Part shown: piece by piece, positions 24,778-33,866 of the stretch
Position numbering within the stretch: position 1 is the stretch's first letter
How the letters are laid out: each line of letters starts with the position of its first letter
Assembly: GCA_002306345.1 (NCBI GenBank)
Contig: DBRQ01000009.1
Coordinates: forward strand, 84,723 to 148,722
DNA length: 64,000 bases
From: Candidatus Pacebacteria bacterium UBA1364
Lineage (GTDB): Bacteria > Patescibacteriota > Microgenomatia > UBA1400 > PJMF01
Reading direction: 5' to 3'
Made by a program: the position numbers and the translations under genes
The notes under the pieces: model-generated
Databases searched by the model: none
Seen by the model: the letters and a program-made list of their open reading frames with translations, nothing else
Told to the model about the DNA's origin: nothing

Positions 24778-26427
24778 ATGAAATGGCATATTCAATCAAC
24801 AAATACTCCTAAAAATTTACAAGAATTAAAAAAAATTCTTCTTCAAAACCGTAAAATTAAGGATGAAAAGAGTTTTTTTAAAGGGGTATCTCCATTTAAA
24901 ATTTCGCTAAAAGAGTTAGATATCAGCGCAAGAGATTTAACAAAAATTAAAAAACGCTTAAAAAAAGCTAAAGATAATCAAGAAAAAATTGTTATTTTTG
25001 GTGATTATGATGCAGATGGCATTAGTGCCACAGCTGTTTTATGGCAGGTTTTGTATGCTCAATCTTATAATGTTTTGCCATTTATTCCCAATCGTCTCAA
25101 ACACGGTTATGGGTTGTCAATTAAAGCAATTAATGATCTTCTGCTTGAGCAAGCAGACGTCTCTTTAATTATTACCGTTGATAATGGCATCGTTGCTCAT
25201 GACACTTTAAAATTACTTAAGAAGCATAAGATTGATGTCATTATTACTGATCATCACCAAAAAGATGAAGAAAAATTGGATGCTTTAGCTATTTTCCATT
25301 CGACTAAAATTTGCGGTTGTGCACTGGCTTGGTTTTTAGCGAGGGAATTAAGCAGCCAAAAAGAAAAACAATTATTAACTGATTTATTGGCTTTGGTAGC
25401 AATTGCTACTGTGACTGATTTAATGCCTTTATTGATGGTTAATCGCTCTTTATTGATTTATGGTTTGGCAGTTTTGCGCACGAATCCTAGTCTTGGTCTT
25501 CAACATTTATTTGCTTCAGCCAAAATTGATCAAAGTAAAATTGATACTTACACCTTGGGTTTTCAAATTGGGCCGCGAATTAATGCGATGGGTCGTCTGG
25601 CTAATGGCATGGATGCTTTACGCCTGCTTTGTACCAAAAATAAAACTCAGGCGACTGAATTAAGTCACTTATTGCAAGTCACTAATGAAGATCGTCAAAA
25701 TTTAACTTTTGATTTAACTCAAAGCGCTGAGGAAATAGTTGCGCAAGAAACAACTGAAAAAATTATTATTTTAAGTTCGGTCGATTATCATGAGGGCATT
25801 ATTGGTTTAATGGCTGGCAAAATGACCGAGAAATATGCCAAACCCAGCATTGTAATTAGTGAGGGGCCAGAGGTTTCTAAAGCTTCAGCTAGGTCTTTGC
25901 CTGGTTTTAATATTACGGAATTTATTCGTTTTTTTAAAAAAGATTTATTGGAAGTGGGAGGTCATCCTTTGGCAGCCGGATTTGCTTTAGAGACAAAAAA
26001 AATTCCTTTAGTAAAAATAAAAATGCAAAAACAAGCGAAAATTTTATTGGCAAAGAAAAATTTAGAAAAAATTTTACAAGTGGAAAATGTTTTGCCAATA
26101 AAACTCCTAACTCTTGAAACGGTTGCACTTGTAGAGCAATTTGCGCCTTTTGGTTTAGCTAATCCCAAACCAGTTTTTGCTTTGCAAAATGCTACCCTTA
26201 AAAATTATAAATTGTTAGGTAGAGATGGAGAGCATCTCAAATTAATTGTTGCTTTTGCAGGTTCGAATCAGGAATATGAAGTTTTAGCTTGGCGCCAAGC
26301 AGCGCTTGCCCAAAAGCTGATTTTAGGTACTAAACTAAATTTAGCAGTTTCATTAGACATTAACAGTTATCGTGGTAGCAATAGACTACAGTTGATTTTG
26401 AAAGATTTAAAACCGCAAGCTAACTAG
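24778..26427 (+). CDS. recJ: Single-stranded-DNA-specific exonuclease RecJ
   Basis: 5'-to-3' exonuclease acting on single-stranded DNA in recombination and repair. The DHH family motifs are clear: FGDYDADGISATAVL (residues 78-92), VDNGI, TDHHQKD, and the DHHA1 segment EVGGHPLAAGF near residue 400. The OB-fold C-terminus follows. 549 residues, usual for RecJ. The start is leaderless-like, from the palindromic promoter shared with cca. The stop codon lies inside the terminator hairpin. Confidence 0.93.
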   Translation: MKWHIQSTNTPKNLQELKKILLQNRKIKDEKSFFKGVSPFKISLKELDISARDLTKIKKRLKKAKDNQEKIVIFGDYDADGISATAVLWQVLYAQSYNVLPFIPNRLKHGYGLSIKAINDLLLEQADVSLIITVDNGIVAHDTLKLLKKHKIDVIITDHHQKDEEKLDALAIFHSTKICGCALAWFLARELSSQKEKQLLTDLLALVAIATVTDLMPLLMVNRSLLIYGLAVLRTNPSLGLQHLFASAKIDQSKIDTYTLGFQIGPRINAMGRLANGMDALRLLCTKNKTQATELSHLLQVTNEDRQNLTFDLTQSAEEIVAQETTEKIIILSSVDYHEGIIGLMAGKMTEKYAKPSIVISEGPEVSKASARSLPGFNITEFIRFFKKDLLEVGGHPLAAGFALETKKIPLVKIKMQKQAKILLAKKNLEKILQVENVLPIKLLTLETVALVEQFAPFGLANPKPVFALQNATLKNYKLLGRDGEHLKLIVAFAGSNQEYEVLAWRQAALAQKLILGTKLNLAVSLDINSYRGSNRLQLILKDLKPQAN

Positions 26428-26440
26428 CTTGCGGTTTTTA
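26411..26440. terminator. Bidirectional intrinsic terminator between recJ and the DsbA-like gene
   Basis: AACCGCAAGCTA (26411-26422) pairs with TAGCTTGCGGTT (26425-26436), with T-runs on both sides when read on either strand. The recJ stop codon TAG is in the 3' arm. Confidence 0.85.
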
Positions 26441-26454
26441 GCTTTATTTGGAAT

Positions 26455-27369
26455 TTAAAGGTGTTTTTCTAACGTTGTTTCCATTGTTGCGAGAGGTGCT
26501 GCTCCAACAACAAGTTCATAACCAGCTTTTTTGCTAATAATAATAGTGCTTGGAGTACCACTTATACCGGCATTTGTACCACTAGCTTGAATAGCTTGGA
26601 CTTTTTGAGTCATTTCTTTATTATCAAGACAAGTTTTCACTTTATCTTGATCAGCCCCAGCAGCAACAGCTAAACTAAGTATGGTTTCTTCACTTACTAC
26701 ACCACTTTTTACATCTGCTCCGTAAATGGTTTGGTCAGCCATTTTTGCGTAAGTACTGTCAACAAATTTCCAAAAAGCGTCTTCTCCACTATAAACGCTT
26801 ATACACTCTCCGGCCTCTGCAAGAGTTTGTGCGTTTGGGTGAAAGGTCAGCGGATAGTATCTATAAACCCAGGCAATTTGATCGCTGTATTTAGTCATCA
26901 AATCAAGCATAGTTGAATGAAAGGCGTTGCAATATGGGCATTCAAAATCTGAATATTCAATCAAAACCACTTCGGCATCTTTGTTACCACGAAAATGATC
27001 CGTTGTGGGGTCAAAAGCGGGAACACTCTCTAATTGTTTTTGTGCATTAGCAGTGGCAATTTCATCCGCAGTAGCGAGTTGATTGCCAACATTTCCCTCC
27101 TTAAGAATTTTGTTTTCTCTCCACAAGGAGCCACTTAAAAAGCCTAAAATAAAAGCCATAACGAGTAAAATAATTAAAGAGAAATTAGCATTAACAAAAT
27201 CACTAAAAACCTTAAAAGAAAACTTGCCTGCATTTTTTTTTGGTTCTTTCTTTAGTTCTTTCGTTGGTTCTTTAATGATTTTTTTTACAGTTTCCTTTTT
27301 TTGCTTTGTGATTTTATTTTTTTTAATTTTTTTTGCCATAAATTTGGTAACCCCTTTGCTTTTTCTCAT
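26455..27369 (-). CDS. Membrane-anchored DsbA-like thiol-disulfide oxidoreductase
   Basis: Thioredoxin-fold protein acting outside the membrane on disulfide bonds of secreted proteins. It has a lysine-rich cytoplasmic start, one transmembrane helix (SLIILLVMAFILGFLSGSL) and a DsbA/thioredoxin_4 domain with the redox site FECPYC, plus the cis-Pro segment GISGTPSTII. Two starts are possible: ATG 27369, with AATAAT ending 6 nt upstream (leaderless type), or ATG 27339, with AGGGG 11 nt upstream. I give the longer one. No DsbB- or VKOR-like partner is visible nearby. Confidence 0.88.
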   Translation of the reverse strand: MRKSKGVTKFMAKKIKKNKITKQKKETVKKIIKEPTKELKKEPKKNAGKFSFKVFSDFVNANFSLIILLVMAFILGFLSGSLWRENKILKEGNVGNQLATADEIATANAQKQLESVPAFDPTTDHFRGNKDAEVVLIEYSDFECPYCNAFHSTMLDLMTKYSDQIAWVYRYYPLTFHPNAQTLAEAGECISVYSGEDAFWKFVDSTYAKMADQTIYGADVKSGVVSEETILSLAVAAGADQDKVKTCLDNKEMTQKVQAIQASGTNAGISGTPSTIIISKKAGYELVVGAAPLATMETTLEKHL

Positions 27370-27441
27370 ATATAAATTATTAATCGTCAAATTTATACTA
27401 CAATATGCCTCATTATAGGGAATTTTACAAGCAGAATTTCT

Positions 27442-28245
27442 ATGATACAAATTAAGAAGCGCAAAAGTCAATTAACTGTTTATGAAAAGAACCAATTGCT
27501 TCAATACGGTTTTCAAGAAGTTGATTTGATTAATCAAGGAGAATTGCCCGTTGAGTATTTAACTGGTTTTGTCAATTTTGCAAATCTTACGTTAAAAATT
27601 AAGCCAAATGTTTTAATTCCTAGAGTAGAGACCGAAGAATTGGTTAGTTTAATTATTGATTTTGCCTCTGATAATTTAAAAACTATTAGGTATTTAGAAG
27701 TTGGCACAGGTAGTGGAGCTATTAGTTTGGCCTTTTTTACTTACCTTCTACAACACAAAAAGTTATCACTAAAAAAATTTATTTTAACTGATATTTCACC
27801 AACTGCTTTAACCTTAGCAAAAGAAAATTTTTCTAGATTATTTAAAGAAGAAATGTCTCATAAAGTGAAGTTTTTAGAAAGCAATTTGTTGGCAAAATTC
27901 TCTAATAAGCGGAAGAATCAACAGCAATTTAACGTGATTGTAGCTAATTTACCTTATATTCCTTCTGATCAAATTAGTGCTTTAGACTGTAGTGTCAAAA
28001 ATTATGAACCATGCTTGGCTTTAGATGGGGGCAGCACTGGTTTTGAATTGATTAACCAAATGCTTATACAAATTACCGCTAAAAATTTATTGGCCAAAAA
28101 CGGTAAAATTTTTTTAGAAGTTTATCCAACGCACAATTTATTATTTATTCAAACTTATTTTCCTAAAATTGCCCAAGAATTTTTAATTAAAGAAGTCCAA
28201 GATCAGTTTGCAAAGCAGCGATTTTTAATTTTACAGAGGCGTTAA
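27442..28245 (+). CDS. prmC: Peptide chain release factor N5-glutamine methyltransferase
   Basis: SAM-dependent enzyme that methylates the GGQ glutamine of release factors. 267 residues with the N-terminal helical domain reduced, LIPRVETEELV, the SAM-binding LEVGTGSGAISLA and the catalytic loop VANLPYIPS. The family catalytic motif is NPPY; here it is NLPY, a Pro-to-Leu change at the second position that still keeps Asn, Pro and Tyr. Downstream CLALDGGSTGFELI is also typical of PrmC. Confidence 0.88.
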   Translation: MIQIKKRKSQLTVYEKNQLLQYGFQEVDLINQGELPVEYLTGFVNFANLTLKIKPNVLIPRVETEELVSLIIDFASDNLKTIRYLEVGTGSGAISLAFFTYLLQHKKLSLKKFILTDISPTALTLAKENFSRLFKEEMSHKVKFLESNLLAKFSNKRKNQQQFNVIVANLPYIPSDQISALDCSVKNYEPCLALDGGSTGFELINQMLIQITAKNLLAKNGKIFLEVYPTHNLLFIQTYFPKIAQEFLIKEVQDQFAKQRFLILQRR

Positions 28246-28329
28246 GTATTAAGTATCAAAATAATAGACGGCAGCATTGTTTTTTTTGTTAAACCTTGAT
28301 TATTAAATTTTTAGTTGCAGTAATAAAAA

Positions 28330-28590
28330 TTAATTACTTTTTTCTTTAATTTGAACACTATTGTTTTCTAAATCTTTAGATAAATGATCTATCAATCGTT
28401 TAGCTGAATCAAAAAATGGAATTGAAATGTAAGCCAACAGTGCCAAAAAAATGATGTTAAAAACCCAAGAGCCAAGCCCACGCGCAAAACCGGCTAAAAA
28501 ATTTTTTTTAAAAATCGCCCAATTGTTCACATTATAAATATTATCGTGAATTTCTAAATTAATATTGCGATCTTTTAGTTTTTTAAACAT
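28330..28590 (-). CDS. Small membrane protein, possibly DUF5665-like
   Basis: An 86-residue protein with one central hydrophobic segment (about residues 33-58, FARGLGSWVFNIIFLALLAYISI) between a polar N-terminal half and a polar C-terminal tail. The NFLAGFARGLGS stretch before the helix recalls DUF5665 proteins, a weak similarity by eye. TAGAAT ends exactly 6 nt before the ATG, the leaderless pattern. It is divergent from pflB. Confidence 0.6.
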   Translation of the reverse strand: MFKKLKDRNINLEIHDNIYNVNNWAIFKKNFLAGFARGLGSWVFNIIFLALLAYISIPFFDSAKRLIDHLSKDLENNSVQIKEKSN

Positions 28591-28596
28591 TGTTTC

Positions 28597-28602
28597 ATTC
28601 TA
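28597..28602 (-). promoter_or_regulatory. -10 box, leaderless spacing
   Basis: On the minus strand TAGAAT ends 6 nt before the ATG at 28590. Confidence 0.5.
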
Positions 28603-28623
28603 TCTTTTTTAATTATTTTTCGC

Positions 28624-28629
28624 TACAAT
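28624..28629 (+). promoter_or_regulatory. -10 box of the pfl operon
   Basis: TACAAT within CGCTACAAT predicts a start near 28636 and a leader of about 44 nt. The leader contains a tiny frame (ATG GCT ATT TAA, 28641-28652) and an AGAAAGG ribosome-binding site before pflB. Confidence 0.5.
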
Positions 28630-28679
28630 GCAATTCGTTTATGGCTATTTAAAATAGAAAATAGAAAGGTTTTTCTCAT

Positions 28680-30902
28680 ATGAAGAATCAATTTAAAGCT
28701 GGGGTTTGGCAGAAAGAAATTAATACCAGAGATTTTATTTTAAATAATTTAACTCCCTATGATGGTGATCAGTCTTTTCTAGTAGGGCCAACCAAAGCGA
28801 CCAAAAAATTATGGGAGAAATCGAGCGAACTATTGAAACAAGAAATTAAAAATGGTGGTGTCTTAGACATTGACACCAAAACCATTTCGTCCATTGTCAG
28901 TCACAAACCTGGTTATTTAGACAAAAGTTTAGAAAAAATTGTTGGTTTTCAAACTGACGCCCCATTGAAAAGAGCGATAAAACCGTATGGTGGAATCAGG
29001 GTCGTTGAAGCTGCTTGTGAAGAAAATGGTTATAAAATTGATCCACAGGTGGTGGAAATTTTTACTAAGTATCGCAAATCTCATAATGACGGTGTCTTTG
29101 ACGCTTACACTAAAACCATGCGTCAATTGCGTTCAACCGGTATTTTGACCGGTTTGCCAGATAATTATGCTCGTGGTCGTATTATCGGTGATTATCGTCG
29201 CGTAGCTCTTTATGGGATTGACCATTTAATTGAAGCCAAAAAAGCGGATAAAGAGGCTTTAGATGGGGTAATGACCGATGATTTAATTCAATTACGCGAG
29301 GAGGTCAGTGAACAAATTAAGGCTTTAGCAGAAATGAAAGAGATGGCAGCTACCTATGGTTTTGACATTTCTCAGCCAGCCACGAATGCCAAAGAGGCTA
29401 TTCAATGGACTTGGTTTGGATTTTTGTCAGCACTTAAAGAACAGGACGGGGCGGCCATGAGTTTGGGGAATGTTAGTTCATTTTTTGATATTTATATTGA
29501 GCGTGATTTAAAAAATGGGACTCTCAACGAGGTAGAGGCTCAAGAATTAGTGGATCACTTTATTATGAAGTGTCGTTTTATTCGTCATTTGCGCATGAAT
29601 GCTTACAATGAATTATTTGCTGGCGACCCCACTTGGACAACCGAAGCCATTGGTGGTTTTTTTGCCAATGGTCAGCACAAAATTACCAAAACTAGCTTTA
29701 GATTTTTGCAAAGCTTATACAATATTGGGCCCGCTCCAGAACCAAACTTAACCATTTTGTGGTCAGATAAGTTACCAAAGGGTTTTAAGGAATTTTGTGC
29801 TCAGGTTTCCATTGATACTTCATCGCTACAGTATGAAAATGACACGCTGATGAGAGAAGTGAGCAGTGTTGACGATTATTGTATTGCCTGTTGTGTTTCA
29901 ATGATGGAAACTGGCAAAGAAATGCAGTTTTTTGGTGCGCGCTGCAATTTAGCCAAAGCTTTATTACTAGCTCTAAATGAAGGCCGTGATGAAAAAACTG
30001 GCGAATTGATCGTGCCCGACATCAAAAAAATGCCTAAGGGGCCAATTGATTACCAAGAATTTAATAAAAGATTCAAAAAAACTGTTGCTTATTTGGCCAA
30101 AGCTTACGTTAATACTATGGACGTGATTCATTACATGCACGATAAATATTACTATGAGCGCGCCCAAATGGCTCTTATGGACACTAAAGTCAAAAGAAAC
30201 ATGGCTTTTGGAATAGCCGGTTTAAGTGTGGTAGCTGATTCTATTTCGGCAATTAAATTTGCCAAAGTAACCGCCACGCGTGATAAAAATGGTTTAACCC
30301 AAGAATTTAAAATCAAAGGTGAGTTTCCAATGTATGGCAATGACGACGACAGAGTGGACGCAATTGCTCAAAATTTGGTGAAAAACTTTAATCAAGAATT
30401 GGCTAAACAGCATATTTATCGTCATGCCACACCAACTTTATCAGTTTTAACTATCACTTCCAACGTGGTTTATGGTCATAAAACTGGAGCAACTCCAGAT
30501 GGACGTAAGGCTGGCGAGCCTTTTGCTCCGGGAGCTAATCCAATGCATGGTCGTGATCATTCCGGCGCTATTGCTTCTTTAAATTCAGTTGCCAAAATTG
30601 ATTACCGCAACGCTCGCGACGGCATTTCTAACACTTTTTCCATTGTACCAAAAACACTTGGTGAAAATAAGCCAGCGCAAATTAAAAATCTTTTAGCAAT
30701 GTTGGATGGTTATTTTAATAAAAATGCTCACCATTTAAATGTCAATGTTTTAAATCGTGAAACTTTATTAGATGCCATGGATCATCCAGAGAAGTATCCA
30801 CAATTAACCATTCGTGTCTCTGGTTATGCCGTCAACTTTATTAGATTAAGTAGAGATCATCAAAGAGAAGTCATCGCTAGAACTTTTCATGAGAGTATGT
30901 AA
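28680..30902 (+). CDS. pflB: Formate acetyltransferase (pyruvate formate-lyase)
   Basis: Oxygen-sensitive glycyl-radical enzyme that turns pyruvate and CoA into acetyl-CoA and formate. The catalytic cysteine pair is present (CIACCVS, Cys404-Cys405), as is the glycyl-radical loop VSGYAVNF with Gly715 near the C-terminus. The 740 residues are close to E. coli PflB (760). The activating enzyme gene follows 12 nt later and an ADP-forming acetyl-CoA synthetase after that, so the three can run pyruvate to formate, acetate and ATP. It has an AGAAAGG site and its own promoter with a short leader. Confidence 0.97.
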   Translation: MKNQFKAGVWQKEINTRDFILNNLTPYDGDQSFLVGPTKATKKLWEKSSELLKQEIKNGGVLDIDTKTISSIVSHKPGYLDKSLEKIVGFQTDAPLKRAIKPYGGIRVVEAACEENGYKIDPQVVEIFTKYRKSHNDGVFDAYTKTMRQLRSTGILTGLPDNYARGRIIGDYRRVALYGIDHLIEAKKADKEALDGVMTDDLIQLREEVSEQIKALAEMKEMAATYGFDISQPATNAKEAIQWTWFGFLSALKEQDGAAMSLGNVSSFFDIYIERDLKNGTLNEVEAQELVDHFIMKCRFIRHLRMNAYNELFAGDPTWTTEAIGGFFANGQHKITKTSFRFLQSLYNIGPAPEPNLTILWSDKLPKGFKEFCAQVSIDTSSLQYENDTLMREVSSVDDYCIACCVSMMETGKEMQFFGARCNLAKALLLALNEGRDEKTGELIVPDIKKMPKGPIDYQEFNKRFKKTVAYLAKAYVNTMDVIHYMHDKYYYERAQMALMDTKVKRNMAFGIAGLSVVADSISAIKFAKVTATRDKNGLTQEFKIKGEFPMYGNDDDRVDAIAQNLVKNFNQELAKQHIYRHATPTLSVLTITSNVVYGHKTGATPDGRKAGEPFAPGANPMHGRDHSGAIASLNSVAKIDYRNARDGISNTFSIVPKTLGENKPAQIKNLLAMLDGYFNKNAHHLNVNVLNRETLLDAMDHPEKYPQLTIRVSGYAVNFIRLSRDHQREVIARTFHESM

Positions 30903-30914
30903 GGCAAGTTTGAG

Positions 30915-31649
30915 ATGTTAAAGATTCATTCATTGGACACCTTTGGTACTCATGATGGACCAGGCATTCGTTTGGTTATTTTTGTACAGGGGTGTCCATT
31001 TCGTTGTGTTTATTGTCACAATCCTGACACACAAGCTTTAACGACTGACAAAATGCAGTTGCTTGATACGGCAGAAATTCTTGAGCTTTTAACGAAAGAA
31101 AAAAGTTACTTTGGGGTAACTGGTGGTTTGACGATTTCTGGTGGTGAACCCACTTTGCAAGCACCAGCTCTCATTGAACTTTTTAGAGAATGTCATCGAC
31201 ATGGATTTAATACCTGTTTAGATACTTGCGGAGCTATTTTTAATCAAACGATTAACGAACTTTATGATTTAACTGACATAGTAATGCTTGATGTTAAGCA
31301 CATTGACCCAATTTGGCATCAAAAAATTACCCAAAATAACAATGAAAACGTGCTTGCAAATGCTCTTTATCGAGAAAAAAGTGGCAAAGAGCTGTGGTTG
31401 CGCTATGTTTTGGTTCCGGGTTGGAGCAATCAAGTAGAATATTTAGAGGCTTGGGCTAAATATTTTGCTGATTATAAATCTCTAAAAAGAGTGGAAATTA
31501 TTCCCTACCACAAATTAGGAGTTTTTAAATACGAGGCTTTAGGCAGAAAATATGAATTAGAAGGGGTGCAACCACCAAACGGAGAAGAAATTGATCAAGC
31601 TTTAATAATTTTTAGTAAGTATTTAGGCAATAAGGTTGTGGTAGTATAG
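30915..31649 (+). CDS. pflA: Pyruvate formate-lyase activating enzyme (radical SAM)
   Basis: Uses S-adenosylmethionine and a 4Fe-4S cluster to put the glycyl radical on PflB. The cluster motif CxxxCxxC is GCPFRCVYCHNPD (Cys27, Cys31, Cys34). SGGEPTLQ and LDVKHID, needed for SAM binding and catalysis, follow. 244 residues, the normal short form. It sits directly behind pflB in the same transcript. Confidence 0.96.
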   Translation: MLKIHSLDTFGTHDGPGIRLVIFVQGCPFRCVYCHNPDTQALTTDKMQLLDTAEILELLTKEKSYFGVTGGLTISGGEPTLQAPALIELFRECHRHGFNTCLDTCGAIFNQTINELYDLTDIVMLDVKHIDPIWHQKITQNNNENVLANALYREKSGKELWLRYVLVPGWSNQVEYLEAWAKYFADYKSLKRVEIIPYHKLGVFKYEALGRKYELEGVQPPNGEEIDQALIIFSKYLGNKVVVV

Positions 31650-31650
31650 T
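31642..31650 (+). promoter_or_regulatory. Possible -10 box for the acetyl-CoA synthetase gene
   Basis: TGG followed by TAGTAT (or the overlapping TATAGT) at the very end of pflA could give a separate transcript for the next gene, which also has an AGAAAG site 5 nt before its ATG. Readthrough from pflBA is equally possible. Confidence 0.35.
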
Positions 31651-31676
31651 CCACAAATACTAAATAGAAAGAAAAT

Positions 31677-33770
31677 ATGAATTTAGATGTCCTCTTTTAT
31701 CCCAAATCAATTGCCATTATTGGTGCTTCTAGTAGAGAGAAAACAGTTGGCAACGATGTGGTAAAGAATTTGGTACAGCAAGGTTATCAGGGAAAAATTT
31801 ATCCCGTTAACCCTAAAATCGATCAACTTTATGGGCTTAAGGTTTACCGAGATGTTGATGATATTGAGGGAACAGTTGAATTAACGGTTTTTGCCATTCC
31901 AGCTAAATTCGTAGCACAGGAGGTCAAGAAAGTAGCTAAAAAAGGTGCTCAAGCCGCAATCGTTATCTCTGCTGGTTTTAAAGAAACAGGTAATGTGGAA
32001 TTAGAAGAAGAATTGGCAGCCACTTGTAACAAATTAGGTATAATTTTAGTTGGTCCAAACTGTTTAGGTTCAATCAACGCCGAATATCACATGAACGCTT
32101 CTTTTGCTGCTATTATGCCACCAGTTGGTGATGTGGCCTTTTTATCACAGAGTGGGGCCTTATGTACTGCTGTTTTGGATTATGCCAAAGATTTGGGAGT
32201 TGGATTTTCTAAATTTTTGAGTATTGGCAATAAAGCCGCTTTGAACGAACTTGATTTGATTAAATATTTGCATGCTGATCCAAAAACTAGAGTTATTTGC
32301 TTATATACCGAATCACTTAATAATGCACCTAAATTAATTGCAACCCTTAAAGAATTAAATCGTGGTGCAGGAGCGACTCCTAAGCCGGTGATTATTCTTA
32401 AATCTGGTAGAACTGCCGCTGGGGCTGGAGCAATTGCCTCGCACACTGGTTCATTAAGCAGTGGCGACAGCGCTTATCAAGCTTTGTTTGCTCAAGCTGG
32501 TATCATTCGCGCCAATAGTGTGAGTGAACTTTTTGATTTAGCTCAAGTTTTTTCTATGAATCAGATGCAAAAAGTTGAGACAGTCACCATTATCACTAAT
32601 GCTGGTGGGCCAGGTGTTTTAACCACTGATGCGGTGATTGAAAGTGGCTTGCAAATGGCGGAATTAGCGCCAGAAACTGTTACTAAACTGCGATCTTTTT
32701 TACCCGCCTCAGCCAGTACCCACAATCCAGTTGATGTTCTAGGAGATGCAGTGGGCGAAGTTTATGAACAAACTATCAACGCTGTGGCGCAAGACCCCAA
32801 CACAGATGCCATAATTGTACTTTTAACGCCGCAATCAATGACTGAACCCGCTAAAACTGCTAGCGCCGTGGTTAAGATGCGTCGCGTGAGTAAAAAACCA
32901 ATTATGGTGAGTTTAATGGGTAAAGCTTTAGTCGCGGCTGGGGTGAAAATTTTAGAAAAAAATCAAGTGGCAGTCTCTGCTTTTCCAGAACCGACGGCTC
33001 AGGCTCTAGCTAAATTTGCTCAATTTAGTAATTGGAGTCGAGAGAAAAACGAAGCTTTTTTAAGCTATCAAGATGTCGATAAGGTCAAAGTGGCACAAAT
33101 TTTTGCTAAGGCTAAAAGCCAAGGTCAAACTTCTTTTCCAGAAGCAGAAGCAATGGAAATTATGAAAGCCTATAATTTTCCTTTGTTAAAATCAGCTATT
33201 GCTAAGAGTCCACAAGAGGCTTTAGCAATTATGCAAAAATTTAATTGTCAGGCAGCGATGAAGATTGTTTCCCCAGATATTTTGCATAAAAGTGACGTTG
33301 GCGGAGTTAGTCTTGATGTAAACACTAAGAATGTGATCAACGAATATGAGGCGATGATGACAAGAGTTGCCCAAAACAAACCAGAAGCAAAGTTGAAAGG
33401 TGTACTCTTAATGGAAATGGCGCCCAAAGGAGTTGAATTGATTCTTGGTATTAATAAAAATACTTTGGGAACCATGCTCATGTTTGGTTTAGGGGGCATT
33501 TATGTAGAAGTCTTTAAAGATGTTAATTTTGCTTTTGCTCCGCTCACTAGAACAGATGCTTTACGTTTAATTAATAGTCTTCGCTCTAGTAAATTACTTG
33601 AAGGTGTTAGAGGTGAGGCAGCTGTAAATAAAGAGAACATTATTGAGGCCATTGGTCGTTTATCTCAATTAGTGACTGATTTTCCAGAGATAGTAGAATT
33701 AGATATTAATCCTTTATTGGCAACTGCATCTGGTGCTAAAGTGCTTGATGCTAGAATTGTGATAGAGTAG
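31677..33770 (+). CDS. ADP-forming acetate-CoA ligase, fused alpha-beta subunits
   Basis: Converts acetyl-CoA, ADP and phosphate to acetate, CoA and ATP, a substrate-level phosphorylation step used in place of Pta-AckA. The order is CoA-binding domain (SIAIIGASSREKTVGNDV at the start), succinyl-CoA-synthetase-like flavodoxin domain with the phospho-His segment ASHTGSLSSGD (His256), then an ATP-grasp beta domain from about residue 475 (KIVSPDILHKSDVGGV). At 697 residues it is the fused form. It follows pflBA, so it probably disposes of the acetyl-CoA they make. Confidence 0.92.
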   Translation: MNLDVLFYPKSIAIIGASSREKTVGNDVVKNLVQQGYQGKIYPVNPKIDQLYGLKVYRDVDDIEGTVELTVFAIPAKFVAQEVKKVAKKGAQAAIVISAGFKETGNVELEEELAATCNKLGIILVGPNCLGSINAEYHMNASFAAIMPPVGDVAFLSQSGALCTAVLDYAKDLGVGFSKFLSIGNKAALNELDLIKYLHADPKTRVICLYTESLNNAPKLIATLKELNRGAGATPKPVIILKSGRTAAGAGAIASHTGSLSSGDSAYQALFAQAGIIRANSVSELFDLAQVFSMNQMQKVETVTIITNAGGPGVLTTDAVIESGLQMAELAPETVTKLRSFLPASASTHNPVDVLGDAVGEVYEQTINAVAQDPNTDAIIVLLTPQSMTEPAKTASAVVKMRRVSKKPIMVSLMGKALVAAGVKILEKNQVAVSAFPEPTAQALAKFAQFSNWSREKNEAFLSYQDVDKVKVAQIFAKAKSQGQTSFPEAEAMEIMKAYNFPLLKSAIAKSPQEALAIMQKFNCQAAMKIVSPDILHKSDVGGVSLDVNTKNVINEYEAMMTRVAQNKPEAKLKGVLLMEMAPKGVELILGINKNTLGTMLMFGLGGIYVEVFKDVNFAFAPLTRTDALRLINSLRSSKLLEGVRGEAAVNKENIIEAIGRLSQLVTDFPEIVELDINPLLATASGAKVLDARIVIE

Positions 33771-33775
33771 ACAAC

Positions 33776-33840
33776 AGACTTGTGGTGCAATAAAAATAAA
33801 GTTTCCTTATTGATCGATTATTTTATTTCGCTACAAGTCT
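33776..33840. other. Long imperfect stem-loop between the ligase and coaDE genes
   Basis: AGACTTGTGG (33776-33785) pairs with CTACAAGTCT (33831-33840). After one internal mismatch the A/T-rich arms AATAAAA and TTTTATT continue the stem for about 7 bp. The loop is about 25 nt. No T-run follows, so it is not a standard terminator; it may be a transcript-end or processing structure. Confidence 0.5.
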
Positions 33841-33847
33841 AATCTGG

Positions 33848-33856
33848 TGTTATAAT
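33848..33856 (+). promoter_or_regulatory. Consensus extended -10 promoter for the CoaD-CoaE gene
   Basis: TGTTATAAT is a perfect extended -10, ending 10 nt before the ATG at 33867, so the leader would be about 4 nt. No ribosome-binding site is seen. Confidence 0.6.
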
Positions 33857-33866
33857 TATTTGACTT

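Noticed and set aside
27083..27418. 111-codon plus-strand open frame
   Set aside because: It is antisense to the lysine-rich N-terminus of the DsbA-like protein, which automatically yields a Phe/Leu-rich open frame.
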